This document shows positions 56,638 through 64,000 of a DNA stretch of 64,000 nucleotides, piece by piece; the stretch's first letter is position 1, and every line of letters starts with the position of its first letter. The notes under the pieces are model-generated. The model made no database searches and had not been told where the DNA came from. It saw only the letters and a program-made list of their open reading frames with translations. Source of the stretch: Pararhodobacter zhoushanensis (GTDB lineage: Bacteria > Pseudomonadota > Alphaproteobacteria > Rhodobacterales > Rhodobacteraceae); NCBI RefSeq assembly GCF_003990445.1, contig NZ_REEZ01000002.1, positions 251,121 to 315,120 on the forward strand, in the 5' to 3' direction. Position numbers and translations under genes: made by a program.

Positions 56638-58026
56638 CTATGCCCAGCGACCGCGCCAGACGGCGATGCTGATGATCGATCCATAGACCAGCATGGCAAA
56701 GGCAATCGCGATGAACACCCCGTTGACCCCGAGCGTCGTCATCGAGCTCAGCAGCACCGCCCCGCCAATTGCCACCCCGATACGCGAGAAGCTCCCGATC
56801 ACCGGCCACAGCATGCGCCCTGCCCCCTGCGAGGCGAAATAGAGCGCCAGACCCAGCCCGAAGAACGGATAGAACGGCGCGACGATGTGGAAATATGCGC
56901 GCCCGGCAGTCAGGGCCTCGGTGTTCGTGGACTCAAGAAAGATGCCCAGCCACAGATCGGGGAACAGGGCCAGCACCGTGCCGATCACCCCGACAATCGC
57001 CGCCCCGGCCAGCGATCCCGTCCACGCAACCCGCAGCGCGCGGGCCTTGGCCCCTGCCCCGATATTGGCGCCGACCATCGACGTCATTGCCGCACCGATG
57101 CCAAAGATCACCGGGATCATCAGAAATTCCAGCCGCGCGCCCAGTCCATAGCCCGCCAGCGCGCCCTCGCCATGCCTGCCGACCATGCCGACCATCATCA
57201 CAACCGTCAGCACGGTCAGCACCGTATTGACCGAGGCCATCGCGCCCACGCTCATGATATCGCGGAACATGCCGCCGTCGATGCGCCCCAGCGCACCCTT
57301 GAAAGCCAGCCCTGTCCGCCCGGCGGCGATATACCCGACAGCCACCAGCGCGCCGACGCCGTAGGCCACGATCAGCCCCAGCGGCAGACCCGCCATGCCC
57401 AGCGCGGGCAGCGGCCCCCAGCCCAGCGCGAAGCCACCGGCCAGCGGGATCGAGACCGTCGAGACCAGCAGCAACAGCAGCGACGGCATCCCCATGTCGC
57501 CCGTGCCGCGAATGACGCTGAGCGAGGCGTGGCACATCCAGATCGCGATACAGCCGGGGAAGAACACCGCCGCATAGGTCACGGCTGCTGCCACTGACTC
57601 AGGCCCGCCGCCCAGCGTGCCGAAGATCGCCGGACCAAACAGCAGCATGATCGCCGCCATCACCAGCGCAAAACCGACCGCCAGACTCCACGCGGTGATC
57701 GTCAGCGTGGCAGCACGGGCTGGGTTTCCCGCCCCCAGCGCCCGCGCCACCGAAGCCGAAATCGCGCCGCCCATCGCCCCAGCGGACAGCATCTGCGTCA
57801 GCATCACCAGCGGGAAAACCAGCGCCAGCCCGGCCAGCGCGGTGACGCCGATGCGGCTGGCGAAATAGGCCTCGGCGATGCTTTGCGCCGCCTGCACGAC
57901 CATTGCCAGAACATTGGGCGCGGCGAGTTTGGCCAGCGTCGGGCCGATGGGCGCGCTCAGCAGAGCCTGTGTGCGCGCAGCGCGCGCGCGGGCGGCGGGG
58001 TCGAGGGGCGGTAGGGTCTGGTTCAC
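56638..58026 (-). CDS. MATE-family efflux transporter
   Basis: This 462-residue multidrug and toxin extrusion protein has about 12 membrane helices in two similar halves (APNVLAMVVQAAQSIAEAYF near the start; RIDGGMFRDIMSVGAMASVN opening the second half). Such proteins export cationic compounds using sodium or proton gradients. It lies between the thioesterase, four bases upstream, and MaoC genes, suggesting one transcript under the HxlR regulator. Confidence 0.88.
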   Translation of the reverse strand: MNQTLPPLDPAARARAARTQALLSAPIGPTLAKLAAPNVLAMVVQAAQSIAEAYFASRIGVTALAGLALVFPLVMLTQMLSAGAMGGAISASVARALGAGNPARAATLTITAWSLAVGFALVMAAIMLLFGPAIFGTLGGGPESVAAAVTYAAVFFPGCIAIWMCHASLSVIRGTGDMGMPSLLLLLVSTVSIPLAGGFALGWGPLPALGMAGLPLGLIVAYGVGALVAVGYIAAGRTGLAFKGALGRIDGGMFRDIMSVGAMASVNTVLTVLTVVMMVGMVGRHGEGALAGYGLGARLEFLMIPVIFGIGAAMTSMVGANIGAGAKARALRVAWTGSLAGAAIVGVIGTVLALFPDLWLGIFLESTNTEALTAGRAYFHIVAPFYPFFGLGLALYFASQGAGRMLWPVIGSFSRIGVAIGGAVLLSSMTTLGVNGVFIAIAFAMLVYGSIISIAVWRGRWA

Positions 58027-58030
58027 GATC

Positions 58031-58561
58031 TCAGCCCTTTACCGAGGTCAGCGGGAAGATCAGGCAGGTTGTGGACCCATGCGCATAAAGCTTGCCGTCT
58101 GCCAGACCGATCACCGTGCCTTGCGCTGTCGCCATCTGGCGGCCCCGGTGAACAATCGTCGCCTCGGCCCGCAAGCGGCCGGTGCCCGGCAGGATCGCCC
58201 GCGTGTATTTCACCGACAGATCCGAGGTGGTGAAGCCAAGACCCGGCGCCAGTGACGTGTGGACCGCCGCGCCCATCACCGTATCGAGCAGCGTCGCCGC
58301 AAACCCGCCGTGAACCGCGCCCATCGGGTTGAGCAGGAAATCGGCCGCGTCCGCCTCAAAGGCGGCCTTGCCATCCTCCAGATCCAGCGGATTTGAAAAG
58401 CCCAGCGTGGTGATCATCGACGGCGGCGCTCCGATCTCTCCGGCGGCCAGCGCACGCATGTACTCGAGCCCCGACATCCGCAGCGCGGCGCCGGTATCGA
58501 GCACCTCCAGCGCATAGCTGTAGCTGCGGGTTCTGGTCCGGGGCGCGTCTTGCGTGGTCAT
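58031..58561 (-). CDS. PaaI-type acyl-CoA thioesterase
   Basis: This 176-residue hotdog-fold thioesterase has the PaaI motif GAVHGGFAATLLDTVMGAAVH, with the catalytic Asp in the central helix, followed by SDLSVKYTRAILPGTGRLRAEA and HRGRQMATAQGTV. The start at 58561 follows GGGAGAG; a longer upstream frame has no conservation. It is first in the minus-strand unit that continues with MATE and MaoC, and it faces the HxlR regulator. Confidence 0.87.
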   Translation of the reverse strand: MTTQDAPRTRTRSYSYALEVLDTGAALRMSGLEYMRALAAGEIGAPPSMITTLGFSNPLDLEDGKAAFEADAADFLLNPMGAVHGGFAATLLDTVMGAAVHTSLAPGLGFTTSDLSVKYTRAILPGTGRLRAEATIVHRGRQMATAQGTVIGLADGKLYAHGSTTCLIFPLTSVKG

Positions 58562-58585
58562 ACGATCTCTCCCGTCGGGGTTAGG

Positions 58586-58632
58586 TAAGTTCCCTTTCGG
58601 AACCCTTATGGCGTAAGTTCTCTTTCGGAACC
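58586..58632. promoter_or_regulatory. Two tandem GTTCY-N5-GGAAC operators
   Basis: The same 19-base element occurs at 58586-58604 and 58614-58632, differing at one position, 28 bases apart centre to centre. Each copy is an inverted repeat with GTTC/GGAAC arms around CTTTC. They fill the 96-base gap between the thioesterase and hxlR-type genes and are probably bound by the HxlR protein. Confidence 0.7.
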
Positions 58633-58657
58633 TGTCAACCGCTGATACACTGGCCCG

Positions 58658-59104
58658 ATGAAATGGACCGAGCTGCAAACCGAAGCCTGCCCCGTCGCCC
58701 GCGGCCTGTCCGTGGTCGGTGATCGCTGGACGATGCTTGTCGTGCGCGAGTGCTTCTTTGGCATCCGCCGCTTTGACCAGATGCAGGAACGGCTGGGGAT
58801 CACGCGGCACGTCCTGGCCGACCGGCTGCGCAAACTGGAAGCCGACGGTGTGCTGCGCCGCGAGGCGTATCAACAGCGGCCCCTGCGCCACGAGTACCGC
58901 CTGACCGACAAGGGCAAGGCGCTCTATCCGCTGCTGGTTACGCTGATTGACTGGGCGAATACCCATGTCCCGGCTGAGGGCGGCTCATCGGTCACGCTGA
59001 TGTCGCGCGAGACCGACGAACCCATCCAGCCGGTGCTGGTCGACGCGCGCACAGGCAGCCAGATCACCCACCGCACGGTGCGAGCCAGAACGCGCGAGGC
59101 GTGA
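58658..59104 (+). CDS. HxlR-family winged-helix regulator
   Basis: This 148-residue DNA-binding protein of the HxlR/DUF24 type keeps the family opening CPVARGLSVVGDRWTMLVVRE, with the N-terminal Cys that senses electrophiles or oxidants in several members. FDQMQERLGITRHVLADRLRKLEADGVLRR forms the recognition helix and LTDKGKALYPLL the wing end. The C-terminal 40 residues are variable. It should act on the tandem operators upstream and so control the thioesterase-MATE-MaoC unit. Its stop abuts the convergent galU paralogue stop. Confidence 0.88.
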   Translation: MKWTELQTEACPVARGLSVVGDRWTMLVVRECFFGIRRFDQMQERLGITRHVLADRLRKLEADGVLRREAYQQRPLRHEYRLTDKGKALYPLLVTLIDWANTHVPAEGGSSVTLMSRETDEPIQPVLVDARTGSQITHRTVRARTREA

Positions 59105-59992
59105 TCAGGCGGCAGCGCGTGGTGCTGCGCTGAAGGCGGCGAGGACAGCGGCAAACTCGGGATCCTGCTGGGCCAGATGCAGGGTCGCTTCCAGCATCCC
59201 GGCCTTGGACCCGCAATCAAAGCGCCGCCCGGTAAAGGCAAAACCGCCCAACCCCAGTCGCGCCGCGCCCTGCGCAATCGCGTCGGTCAGCTGGATCTCG
59301 CCCCCAGCACCGGGGGCAATCTGCGCCAGATCGTCGAAAATCGACGCGTCCAGCACATAGCGCCCGACCACCGCCTTACGCGACGGGGCTGCGTCAGGCT
59401 CGGGCTTTTCGACCATGCCGTCCGCCAGGATGACATCCCGCTCCTGCCCCGTCACCGACAGAACGCCGTATTTCCGCGTCTCGGCCCGGTCGACGGTCAT
59501 CGCGGCGACCATGTGCCCGACGAGCGCGGAGTCATAGGCCGCGATCATTTCCGAAAGCGCGCCAGTCGCGCCGAGGATCAGATCGTCGGGCAGGATCACC
59601 GCCACCGGCCCCGGCAGCACATGCGGGCGCGCGCAGAGCACGGCGTGACCCAGACCCAGCGGCTCGTCCTGCATGGTGAACACCACATCGTCGTCAGCCG
59701 CGGACAAGGCGCTGTCGTGCAACTGCTCGGCAAGCGCATGCTTTCCCTTGGCCTCAAGGTTCCGCCTCAGGCGCTTGTCGTCCATCACATAGCGCTCAAT
59801 GGCGGCCTTGCTGGGGTGGCTCACGAACACCATCCGCTCGATCCCCGCCGCGCGCGCTTCGTCGATCGCATACTGGATCAGTGGCGTGTCGATGACCGGC
59901 AGCAGCTCTTTCGGCGTCGCCTTGGTCGCGGGCAGAAACCGCGTTCCAAGCCCTGCCACCGGAAAAATTGCGGTTCTGACGGTCGTGCTCAT
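59105..59992 (-). CDS. galU: UTP-glucose-1-phosphate uridylyltransferase, second copy
   Basis: This 295-residue GalU paralogue has the nucleotide loop FPVAGLGTRFLPATKA, KELLPVIDTPLIQYA, EPLGLGHAVLCARP, VILPDDLI and the closing DCGSKAGML. It differs from the copy at 6348 throughout and has GLGHA where that one has GLGDA. The genes to its right make glucosylglycerol, so this copy may supply nucleotide-activated glucose under salt stress, an inference from position. Its upstream region is shared with the gpsA-ggp unit. Confidence 0.9.
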   Translation of the reverse strand: MSTTVRTAIFPVAGLGTRFLPATKATPKELLPVIDTPLIQYAIDEARAAGIERMVFVSHPSKAAIERYVMDDKRLRRNLEAKGKHALAEQLHDSALSAADDDVVFTMQDEPLGLGHAVLCARPHVLPGPVAVILPDDLILGATGALSEMIAAYDSALVGHMVAAMTVDRAETRKYGVLSVTGQERDVILADGMVEKPEPDAAPSRKAVVGRYVLDASIFDDLAQIAPGAGGEIQLTDAIAQGAARLGLGGFAFTGRRFDCGSKAGMLEATLHLAQQDPEFAAVLAAFSAAPRAAA

Positions 59993-60000
59993 GCGGGTCT

Positions 60001-60375
60001 CCTGAGATCTGGTTGCGGTAACGGGTCAACAGAGGGCGAATTGTGCCGCTGCACCGCAGAAACTAGGCTATAGTCACGAAATGTCAAAAAACGACGTTGA
60101 GAATGTCGAAAGCGGCCTATATTAAGCTAAAGACGCGGATCGAGCTGGCAACAAGTGCATGATAGTGCACAACGGATGGGCGGGAGCCCATTTCGCTGAT
60201 CCGTCGAGCGCCGTTGGCTAGCCCTGCGCTCGACGATTTGCCGCACCGCAACATATTTCGATGAGGGGTGCACCGCACAACCCGACGATAGCGTGCCCCC
60301 CTGCCGCCGCACATGGCTTTGAGCATCCTGCGTCGCCGCGATGCGCCCAGAGCCGAGCAGAACGAAAGGAAGACG
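60001..60375. promoter_or_regulatory. Divergent region and structured leader before gpsA
   Basis: No gene is seen in these 375 bases. A candidate promoter for the plus strand is TTGAGA (60097-60102), 17 bases, TATTAA (60120-60125), which would leave a leader of about 245 bases. Within the leader, GTCGAGCGC (60203-60211) pairs perfectly with GCGCTCGAC (60226-60234), and smaller hairpins (GTGCA...TGCAC near 60155) precede it. Confidence 0.4.
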
Positions 60376-61518
60376 ATGAAGCTTCAACCGATTCCCGGTC
60401 CTTCGCTGCCGCAACCCGCCCGCCGTTATGACACCGTCGCCGTGATCGGTGCCGGGTCATGGGGCACTGCCCTTGCCGCCACGCTTGCCCGGTCGGGCGC
60501 CACCGCTCGGCTGTGGGGCCGTGATCCGGCGGTCATCACCGACATCAACCGCCAGCGCGAGAACACCCGCCATCTGCCCGGCGTGCCGCTGCCTGACGGG
60601 CTGTTCGGCGTCAAGGAAATGCGCGATGCGCTGGACGGGGCCGATGCGGCGCTGATCGTCGTGCCCTCGCGCAGCGTGCGCAGCGTGGCGCGTCAGGTGG
60701 CGCTGTTCGCGCCCAAGGGCATGCCGGTTGCCGTCTGCGCCAAGGGGATCGAGGCTGAAACCGGCCTTTTGATGACTCAAGTGGCGGAAGAGGAACTGCC
60801 GGGCCACCCGGTCGGCGTCGTCTCGGGGCCGACCTTCGCCCGCGAAACCGCGCTGAACCACCCGACCGCCGCCACCGTTGCCTTCGCCTTTGGCCCCTCG
60901 GACCGGATCAACCCCGGCTCCAGCCCTGCGGTGCGTCTGGCCCTGTCGCTGACGACCGAAAGCTTCCGCGCCTATGTGTCCGACGATCTGGTCGGGGTCG
61001 AGGTCGGCGGCGCGGTCAAGAACGTCATCGCCATCGCCTGCGGCATGATGACGGGTGCGGGCTTTGCCGAAAACACCCGCGCCGCGCTGATCACACGGGG
61101 CCTTGATGAGATGAAGCAACTGGCCGAGGCTCTGGGCGGGCGGCGCGAAACCGTGACCGGCCTGTCGGGCATCGGCGATCTGACGCTGACCTGCTCCAGC
61201 CCGACCTCGCGCAACATGTCGCTGGGCTTTCAGCTGGGCGAAGGCGTGCCACGGGCCGAGTGCTTTGACGGTAAACCCGTGGTGGTCGAAGGCGAAATGA
61301 ACGCCAAATCGGTCACTGACCTTGCCCACCGTGTCGGCGTGTCGATGCCGATCTGCGTGGCCGTACAAACCATCCTGCGCGACGGCGCTGATCTGGGCGC
61401 GACCTTTGCCGCGCTCTGGGCCCGTCCGATTGAATCTGAACCGCGCTCGATGGATCTGGTCTTTGACCACCCGGCATCAGCGCAAGCTATCCAAAATCTT
61501 GCAGAAAGGATCTCATGA
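60376..61518 (+). CDS. gpsA: Glycerol-3-phosphate dehydrogenase [NAD(P)+] (GpsA)
   Basis: GpsA reduces dihydroxyacetone phosphate to sn-glycerol-3-phosphate. The 380-residue protein has VIGAGSWGTALAATLARSG for NAD(P)H, VSGPTFARE, the catalytic Lys in EVGGAVKNVIAIACGM and GLSGIGDLTLTCSS. It is about 40 residues longer than Escherichia coli GpsA, including an N-terminal lead of about 18 residues. The ATG at 60376 follows AAAGGAAG. It overlaps the HAD phosphatase gene by four bases, so its product is probably made for glucosylglycerol synthesis as well as for lipids. Confidence 0.9.
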   Translation: MKLQPIPGPSLPQPARRYDTVAVIGAGSWGTALAATLARSGATARLWGRDPAVITDINRQRENTRHLPGVPLPDGLFGVKEMRDALDGADAALIVVPSRSVRSVARQVALFAPKGMPVAVCAKGIEAETGLLMTQVAEEELPGHPVGVVSGPTFARETALNHPTAATVAFAFGPSDRINPGSSPAVRLALSLTTESFRAYVSDDLVGVEVGGAVKNVIAIACGMMTGAGFAENTRAALITRGLDEMKQLAEALGGRRETVTGLSGIGDLTLTCSSPTSRNMSLGFQLGEGVPRAECFDGKPVVVEGEMNAKSVTDLAHRVGVSMPICVAVQTILRDGADLGATFAALWARPIESEPRSMDLVFDHPASAQAIQNLAERIS

Positions 61519-62297
61519 ACATCATTCCCTCCGTTCAACCTCGCGCCATCTCGCAAAAGCAGCTGGTCCTCGCAACCGATCTCGACGGAACGTTTCTGGG
61601 CGGCAACGACAATGCCCGCGCCGGTCTGTACCGCTGGATCGAAGAGAACCGCCATCAGGTCGGCCTGATCTTCGTCACCGGCCGCGACCCCAAGTTCGTG
61701 CGCGATCTGACGCGCTCGGGCGAAGTGCCCAAGCCGGATTACGTTATCGGCGATGTCGGCACCACGATTGCCGAGTTCGACGACAACAACTTCGTCGCGC
61801 CGATCCTTGAGCTGGAACGCGAGATCGAAGCCGCCTGGGTCAACACCGGCCCCCGCGCGCAAGTGGCGCTGCAAGGCCTTGCCGGCCTGTCCCTGCAATC
61901 GACCGGTTTCCGCTACCGTCTGAGCTATGACATGGACCCCGAATTGTTCGATACCCGCGCGTTGGATATCGTGGCCGAAATGGGCCTCGACGCGCTGGTT
62001 TCCGACAACCGTTTCTTCGACGTTCTGCCCAAGGGCGTGAGCAAGGGCCCGTCGCTGCTGCGCCTGCTGACCTATCTTGAAATCGACACCCGCCGCTGTC
62101 TGGTTGCGGGCGATACGCTCAACGATCTGTCGATGCTGTCGCTGGGCCTTCCGGCCGTTGCGGTGGGGAATTCCGAGCAGGGCCTTTTGGACAAGCTGGC
62201 CGGTCTGGACCATGTCCATATCGCTGAAGCTCATGGCGCAGGGGGCATCGCAGAAGCCATCATCGCCAAGAATTTCATCACCCAAACCGCAGCATAG
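61515..62297 (+). CDS. HAD-family phosphatase, probable glucosylglycerol-phosphate phosphatase
   Basis: This 260-residue HAD hydrolase of the sucrose-phosphatase-like Cof subclass has motif I TDLDGTFLGG, motif II VTGRDP, Lys in GVSKGPSLL and motif III VAGDTLNDLSML. It lies directly before ggpS. In Azotobacter and Pseudomonas a HAD phosphatase domain is fused to the synthase in one GgpPS protein; here the two are separate, nine bases apart. The likely reaction is removal of phosphate from glucosylglycerol-3-phosphate. Cyanobacterial GgpP is a different family. Confidence 0.82.
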   Translation: MNIIPSVQPRAISQKQLVLATDLDGTFLGGNDNARAGLYRWIEENRHQVGLIFVTGRDPKFVRDLTRSGEVPKPDYVIGDVGTTIAEFDDNNFVAPILELEREIEAAWVNTGPRAQVALQGLAGLSLQSTGFRYRLSYDMDPELFDTRALDIVAEMGLDALVSDNRFFDVLPKGVSKGPSLLRLLTYLEIDTRRCLVAGDTLNDLSMLSLGLPAVAVGNSEQGLLDKLAGLDHVHIAEAHGAGGIAEAIIAKNFITQTAA

Positions 62298-62306
62298 GAG
62301 GTCATC

Positions 62307-63818
62307 ATGCCGTCTGATCTGGTCATCGTCTATCATCGACAACCCTATGAAGAGGTTGAAGTGGACGGCAAGATCGTCCTTCGCGAGAACAAAAGCCCCA
62401 ATGGGATCGTGCCGACGCTGAAAAGCTTCTTCGGCGCGGTCGATCGCGGGTCCTGGGTGGCGTGGAAGCTGGCGGAAGACCCCGCCAACCCGGACTTCGA
62501 GCCGGTGATCGAGATCACCGATGATTTCGGCACCTACTCGGTCACCCGGCTGCCGCTTTCCGCCGCACAGGTACGCGAATTCTACCACGTCACCTCGAAA
62601 GAGGCGTTCTGGCCGATCCTGCACAGCTTCAAGGAAAAGTATAACTACGACCGGGTCGAATGGCCCAATTTCCGCGAAGTGAACTGGGCCTTTGCCGAAG
62701 CCGCCGCGCGCGAAGCGGCGCATGGCGCGCTGGTCTGGGTGCATGACTACAACCTGTGGCTGGTGCCGGGCTATCTGCGCAAACTGCGCCCCGATGTGCG
62801 CATCGCCTTTTTCCACCACACGCCCTTCCCGGCGGCGGATATGTTCAACGTGCTGCCCTGGCGGCGCGAGATCGTCGAAAGCCTGCTGGCCTGCGACGAT
62901 GTCGGTTTCCACATCCCTCGGTACGCCGAGAATTTCGCCTCGGTCGCGCGCAGCCTATGCGACGTTGTGGTCGCGGCCCGCGCGCCAGTGCCGCCGCATC
63001 TCTATTCCGACGGCACTGCGCTGTCCGAACGGGGCGTGCCCAAGGCGCTCAGCTATGAGGGCCGTCAGGTCACGCTGAGCGTGACGCCGGTTGGCGTGGA
63101 TGTCGGCTTCATCGAAGACCGCGCGCGCCGGCCCGAGACCGACGCCCGCGTCAAGGAAATCCGCGAGGATCTGGGCGAGGCACAGTTGATCCTGTCGGTG
63201 GGCCGCACGGATTACACCAAGGGCGGCGTCGAACAGCTGGCCAGCTTTGGCCGCCTGCTCGAAGCGCATCCCGAGCTGCACGGCAAGGTTCGCCTCATGC
63301 ATGTTTCGGTCAGTGCCAACAAGAACATGACGATCTACTCGGACATTCAGGGCGAGATTGAACAGGCTGCAGGCCAGATCAACGGGCGGTATGGCCGTCT
63401 GGACTGGCAGCCTGTCGCGCTGATCTCGCAAGCGATTCCGTTCGAGGAACTGGTGTCGTATTACCGCGCCGCCGATGTGGCATGGATCACCCCGCTGGCC
63501 GATGGCATGAACCTTGTGTGCAAGGAATTTGTCGCCGCGCGGACCGATGACGACGGGGTTCTGGTGCTGTCGGAATTCGCGGGGGCAGCGGTCGAGCTGC
63601 ATCAGGCGGTGATCACCAACCCGTTCTCGAACCGCTCGATGGACACGGCGATCCTGCACGCGCTGACCATGCCCGCCGAAGAGCGCGTGTCGCGCATGCG
63701 CCAGTTGCGCGAAACGGTGCGCACCTATGACGTCAAGGCTTGGGGCAACGCCGTGCGCGACAGCCATGACCACGCCGGGGGCGCTTCGGTCCGTTCGGTG
63801 CCGCAAACCGCCGCGTAA
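62307..63818 (+). CDS. ggpS: Glucosylglycerol-phosphate synthase (GgpS)
   Basis: GgpS is a family GT20 glycosyltransferase that transfers glucose from a nucleotide sugar to glycerol-3-phosphate, making the precursor of the compatible solute glucosylglycerol. The 503-residue protein follows cyanobacterial Ggp[74 protein letters not shown] and [13 protein letters not shown]. Those N-terminal motifs separate it from trehalose-6-phosphate synthase. It follows the phosphatase after nine bases, behind AGGAGG. The donor (ADP- or UDP-glucose) is not readable. Confidence 0.9.
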   Translation: MPSDLVIVYHRQPYEEVEVDGKIVLRENKSPNGIVPTLKSFFGAVDRGSWVAWKLAEDPANPDFEPVIEITDDFGTYSVTRLPLSAAQVREFYHVTSKEAFWPILHSFKEKYNYDRVEWPNFREVNWAFAEAAAREAAHGALVWVHDYNLWLVPGYLRKLRPDVRIAFFHHTPFPAADMFNVLPWRREIVESLLACDDVGFHIPRYAENFASVARSLCDVVVAARAPVPPHLYSDGTALSERGVPKALSYEGRQVTLSVTPVGVDVGFIEDRARRPETDARVKEIREDLGEAQLILSVGRTDYTKGGVEQLASFGRLLEAHPELHGKVRLMHVSVSANKNMTIYSDIQGEIEQAAGQINGRYGRLDWQPVALISQAIPFEELVSYYRAADVAWITPLADGMNLVCKEFVAARTDDDGVLVLSEFAGAAVELHQAVITNPFSNRSMDTAILHALTMPAEERVSRMRQLRETVRTYDVKAWGNAVRDSHDHAGGASVRSVPQTAA

Positions 63819-63824
63819 AAGCCG

Positions 63825-63855
63825 GGGGCGTTCGGATATTTGCTCCGAACGCCCC
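63825..63855. terminator. Terminator after ggpS
   Basis: GGGGCGTTCGGA (63825-63836) pairs perfectly with TCCGAACGCCCC (63844-63855) and is followed by GCTTTTC on the plus strand. An AAAA run on the left lets it serve the convergent partial gene too. Confidence 0.85.
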
Positions 63856-63863
63856 GCTTTTCT

Positions 63864-64000
63864 TCAGTCCTTCTTAAGCGCGTACAGCACCTGCCACGGC
63901 TCCAGCGTCCGCTCGGGGCCCAGCAGCGTTGCGCGGAATGGCGCGCTGTCGTCGGCCTGCCACCGGCCCGGCGGCAGGCTGATCGCCTGCGGCTCGTCGC
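63864..64000 (-). CDS. C-terminal end of an unidentified gene, cut by the window edge
   Basis: The last 44 codons of a minus-strand gene are present, ending at TGA 63866-63864. The tail contains ISLPPGRWQ and TLEPWQVLYALKKD. An ending of the type LxPWxVLxL is common at the C-terminus of family 13 glycoside hydrolases, and a glycosidase would suit an osmolyte or glycogen locus, but this is too little sequence to name it. Confidence 0.5.
   Translation of the reverse strand, partial: DEPQAISLPPGRWQADDSAPFRATLLGPERTLEPWQVLYALKKD

Noticed and set aside
61230..62912. A 560-codon open frame on the minus strand opposite gpsA, the HAD gene and ggpS
   Set aside because: It is antisense to three strongly conserved genes and shows no motifs of its own.

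Overview
The window is high-GC, tightly packed DNA. Gene content points to an alphaproteobacterium, most likely a Rhodobacteraceae/Roseobacter-type organism: a protocatechuate 4,5-cleavage cluster, a TRAP transporter, an hmu heme operon with its own ExbB/ExbD/TonB, a CheD-containing chemotaxis operon and glucosylglycerol-type osmolyte genes. The taxon is inferred from gene content only. Functional names rest on motifs and recalled family sequences, not on a database search.

Layout. 0-4.7 kb: ligI (-), an unusual LysR regulator with two helix-turn-helix domains, then ligA-ligB-ligC (+), the meta-cleavage route from protocatechuate to 2-pyrone-4,6-dicarboxylate and its hydrolysis. 4.7-8.3 kb: an MFS exporter-like protein, galU and galE. 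8.3-11.6 kb: katG divergent from oxyR. 11.6-20.5 kb: a heme-uptake locus, hmuS-T-U-V plus a TonB-dependent receptor on (-), divergent from a small secreted protein, exbB, two exbD genes and tonB on (+). 20.6-29.7 kb: a chemotaxis operon (STAS, CheY, CheA, CheW, CheR, a second receiver protein, an unknown protein, a frameshifted MCP, CheB with a degenerate receiver, CheD), at places visibly lower in GC than its neighbours and followed by about 1.1 kb without a credible gene.

30.9-37.3 kb: an FAD-linked 2-hydroxyacid dehydrogenase-like gene and a ThDP enzyme (-), divergent from a TRAP transporter (+). 37.3-38.6 kb: a class D beta-lactamase and a small membrane protein. 38.7-45.3 kb: a benzoylformate decarboxylase-aldehyde dehydrogenase fusion with a divergent LysR gene, then a MarR repressor divergent from a 3-hydroxybenzoate 4-monooxygenase (mobA). 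45.4-50.9 kb: a polyamine-type ABC transporter with an amidohydrolase. 51.2-56.1 kb: a patatin-like protein, a DUF202 protein, a cyanide-insensitive-type bd oxidase with a 29-residue third subunit, and a DedA protein. 56.2-59.1 kb: MaoC, MATE and thioesterase genes with a divergent HxlR regulator. 59.1-63.9 kb: a second galU, then gpsA, a HAD phosphatase and glucosylglycerol-phosphate synthase. The window ends in the C-terminus of an unidentified gene.

How it fits together. The fusion protein could turn an aromatic 2-oxoacid into the aromatic acid; MobA turns 3-hydroxybenzoate into protocatechuate; LigABC/LigI carry protocatechuate onward. ligJ, ligK and ligU are not in the window. A TGTATACA-core palindrome sits upstream of ligA and of the ThDP gene, with a one-base variant upstream of the TRAP operon, suggesting one shared regulator encoded elsewhere. 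No rRNA, tRNA, CRISPR array, insertion sequence or prophage gene was recognised.
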